DNA of 64,000 bases from Alphaproteobacteria bacterium. GTDB taxonomy: Bacteria > Pseudomonadota > Alphaproteobacteria > Rhizobiales > Xanthobacteraceae. Below, in pieces: positions 63,458 through 64,000 of this stretch. How positions within the stretch are numbered: the stretch's first letter is position 1; each line of letters opens with the position of its first letter. The stretch covers positions 3,906,001 to 3,970,000 of the forward strand of contig JBBCGH010000001.1 of the NCBI GenBank assembly GCA_037200445.1, read 5' to 3'. The translations under genes and the position numbers were made by a program. Below the pieces are notes generated by a model. That model saw nothing but the letters and a program-made list of their open reading frames with translations. It was not told the DNA's origin and did not search any database.

Positions 63458-63904
63458 CTAACTCAGGCGCTTCCGGACGGTCAGCGAACTCATATTCGAT
63501 TCGAGAAATGTGCGTAACATCGAGGACAGAGCGGCGCCGTCGCGCGTCTGACATTGCCAGACCGTCAATACAGACCACCCCATCCCCTTTAGCTTTCGGA
63601 TCGCTGCAGCGTCGCGTTCCTTGTTCCGCGCGATCTTGGGCTCCCAATATTCGCGGCGGCTCTTCGGCAGTCTGCCCTTCCGACATCTGGAATGACCGTG
63701 CCAGAAGCAACCGTTCACAAAGATCGCCATCTTGTAGCGAGGAAGAACAACATCCGGGCGACCGGGTAAGTCTCGGCGATGTAATCGGAATCGGTACCCT
63801 AGTGCATGCACTACGCGCCTTACGACCAGCTCTGGCCCTGTGTGCCTCTGACCGACGCTTTGCATGATGCGCCGGCGTTGCTGCGGTGTCCGCGTGTCGG
63901 CCAT
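63458..63904 (-). CDS. vsr: very short patch repair endonuclease Vsr
   Basis: A 148-residue Vsr endonuclease. Hallmarks are RRRIMQSVGQRHTGPELVVR, LPGRPDVVLPRYKMAIFVNG with the catalytic Asp, and the FWHGHSRCRKGRLPKSRREYW zinc/active-site segment. Vsr nicks T:G mismatches left by deamination of 5-methylcytosine, which fits the adjacent C5-methyltransferase. It is the first gene of the module, and the promoter should lie in 63905-64000. The ATG at 63904 matches the family start. Confidence 0.93.
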   Translation of the reverse strand: MADTRTPQQRRRIMQSVGQRHTGPELVVRRVVHALGYRFRLHRRDLPGRPDVVLPRYKMAIFVNGCFWHGHSRCRKGRLPKSRREYWEPKIARNKERDAAAIRKLKGMGWSVLTVWQCQTRDGAALSSMLRTFLESNMSSLTVRKRLS

Positions 63905-64000
63905 AGACCGACTTTGTCGTCGTCAGAGTGCCGTACGCAATCATGCGCGCCACATATGGATGTGGAATTCACATGAAACCTATCTTGGAACAAATCAGGA
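63905..64000. promoter_or_regulatory. upstream region of the vsr-led operon; possible start of another gene at the edge
   Basis: The last 96 bases are AT-richer and should hold the operon promoter on the minus strand. On the plus strand an ATG at 63973 opens MKPILEQIR to the window edge without a stop, possibly the beginning of a divergent gene. Too little is visible to decide. Confidence 0.3.

Overview
The window reads as chromosomal DNA of a GC-rich alphaproteobacterium, most likely of the order Hyphomicrobiales (Bradyrhizobium / Pseudolabrys-like). The reasons are the codon bias, the adjacent ycjX-ycjF pair, two orphan TctC/Bug substrate-binding proteins, a TrxR-like ferredoxin-NADP reductase, a BrnA-type antitoxin, palindromic intergenic repeats of the bradyrhizobial kind, and a giant apolipoprotein-like membrane protein. 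No rRNA, tRNA, CRISPR array or complete insertion sequence was seen.

Layout. 1-6.4 kb: msrA remnant, MoxR ATPase, LLM-class flavin oxidoreductase, SAM methyltransferase, GH5 glycosidase and an FAD oxidoreductase with a long helical tail. Five of these carry ten +1 insertions, nearly all in short homopolymers, which looks like a poorly polished stretch of assembly. 6.5-17.7 kb: SixA phosphatase, a trypsin-fold protease, a secreted CxxCH protein, ycjX-ycjF, universal stress protein, a free-standing LanC-like protein, a DUF892 protein and a patatin-like lipase. 17.9-19.6 kb: three tandem paralogous small secreted proteins, each with its own leader element and terminator (a fourth paralogue lies at 13.3 kb). 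19.6-26 kb: zinc-ribbon and RHH-like small proteins around an AT-rich divergent region, then metabolic genes, a CheZ-like phosphatase, an MFS transporter and a dipeptide epimerase. 26-32 kb: one 1,997-residue membrane protein with 29 tandem 22-residue repeats, divergent from an Hpt protein. 33-39.6 kb: [2Fe-2S] ferredoxin, thioesterase, ferredoxin-NADP reductase and an RND pump with its adaptor. 39.6-51.8 kb: BrnA-like antitoxin, hydrolases, transporters, VWA (CoxE-like) protein, metallopeptidase.

52.6-57.3 kb is a four-gene minus-strand redox operon: a PQQ dehydrogenase whose C-terminus is a fused blue-copper (cupredoxin) domain, a SCO copper chaperone, a SoxC-like molybdenum sulfite dehydrogenase and a monohaem cytochrome c. 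The fusion, with the copper chaperone next door, is the most unusual biochemical arrangement in the window.

60-63.9 kb is an acquired restriction-modification module of visibly lower GC: Vsr endonuclease, C5-cytosine methyltransferase, a tiny overlapping ORF, and two consecutive proteins that each carry a PD-(D/E)XK-like core. It abuts a decayed fragment of a TRAP-transporter dctP gene and a gene-free GC-rich stretch, which probably mark the insertion boundary.
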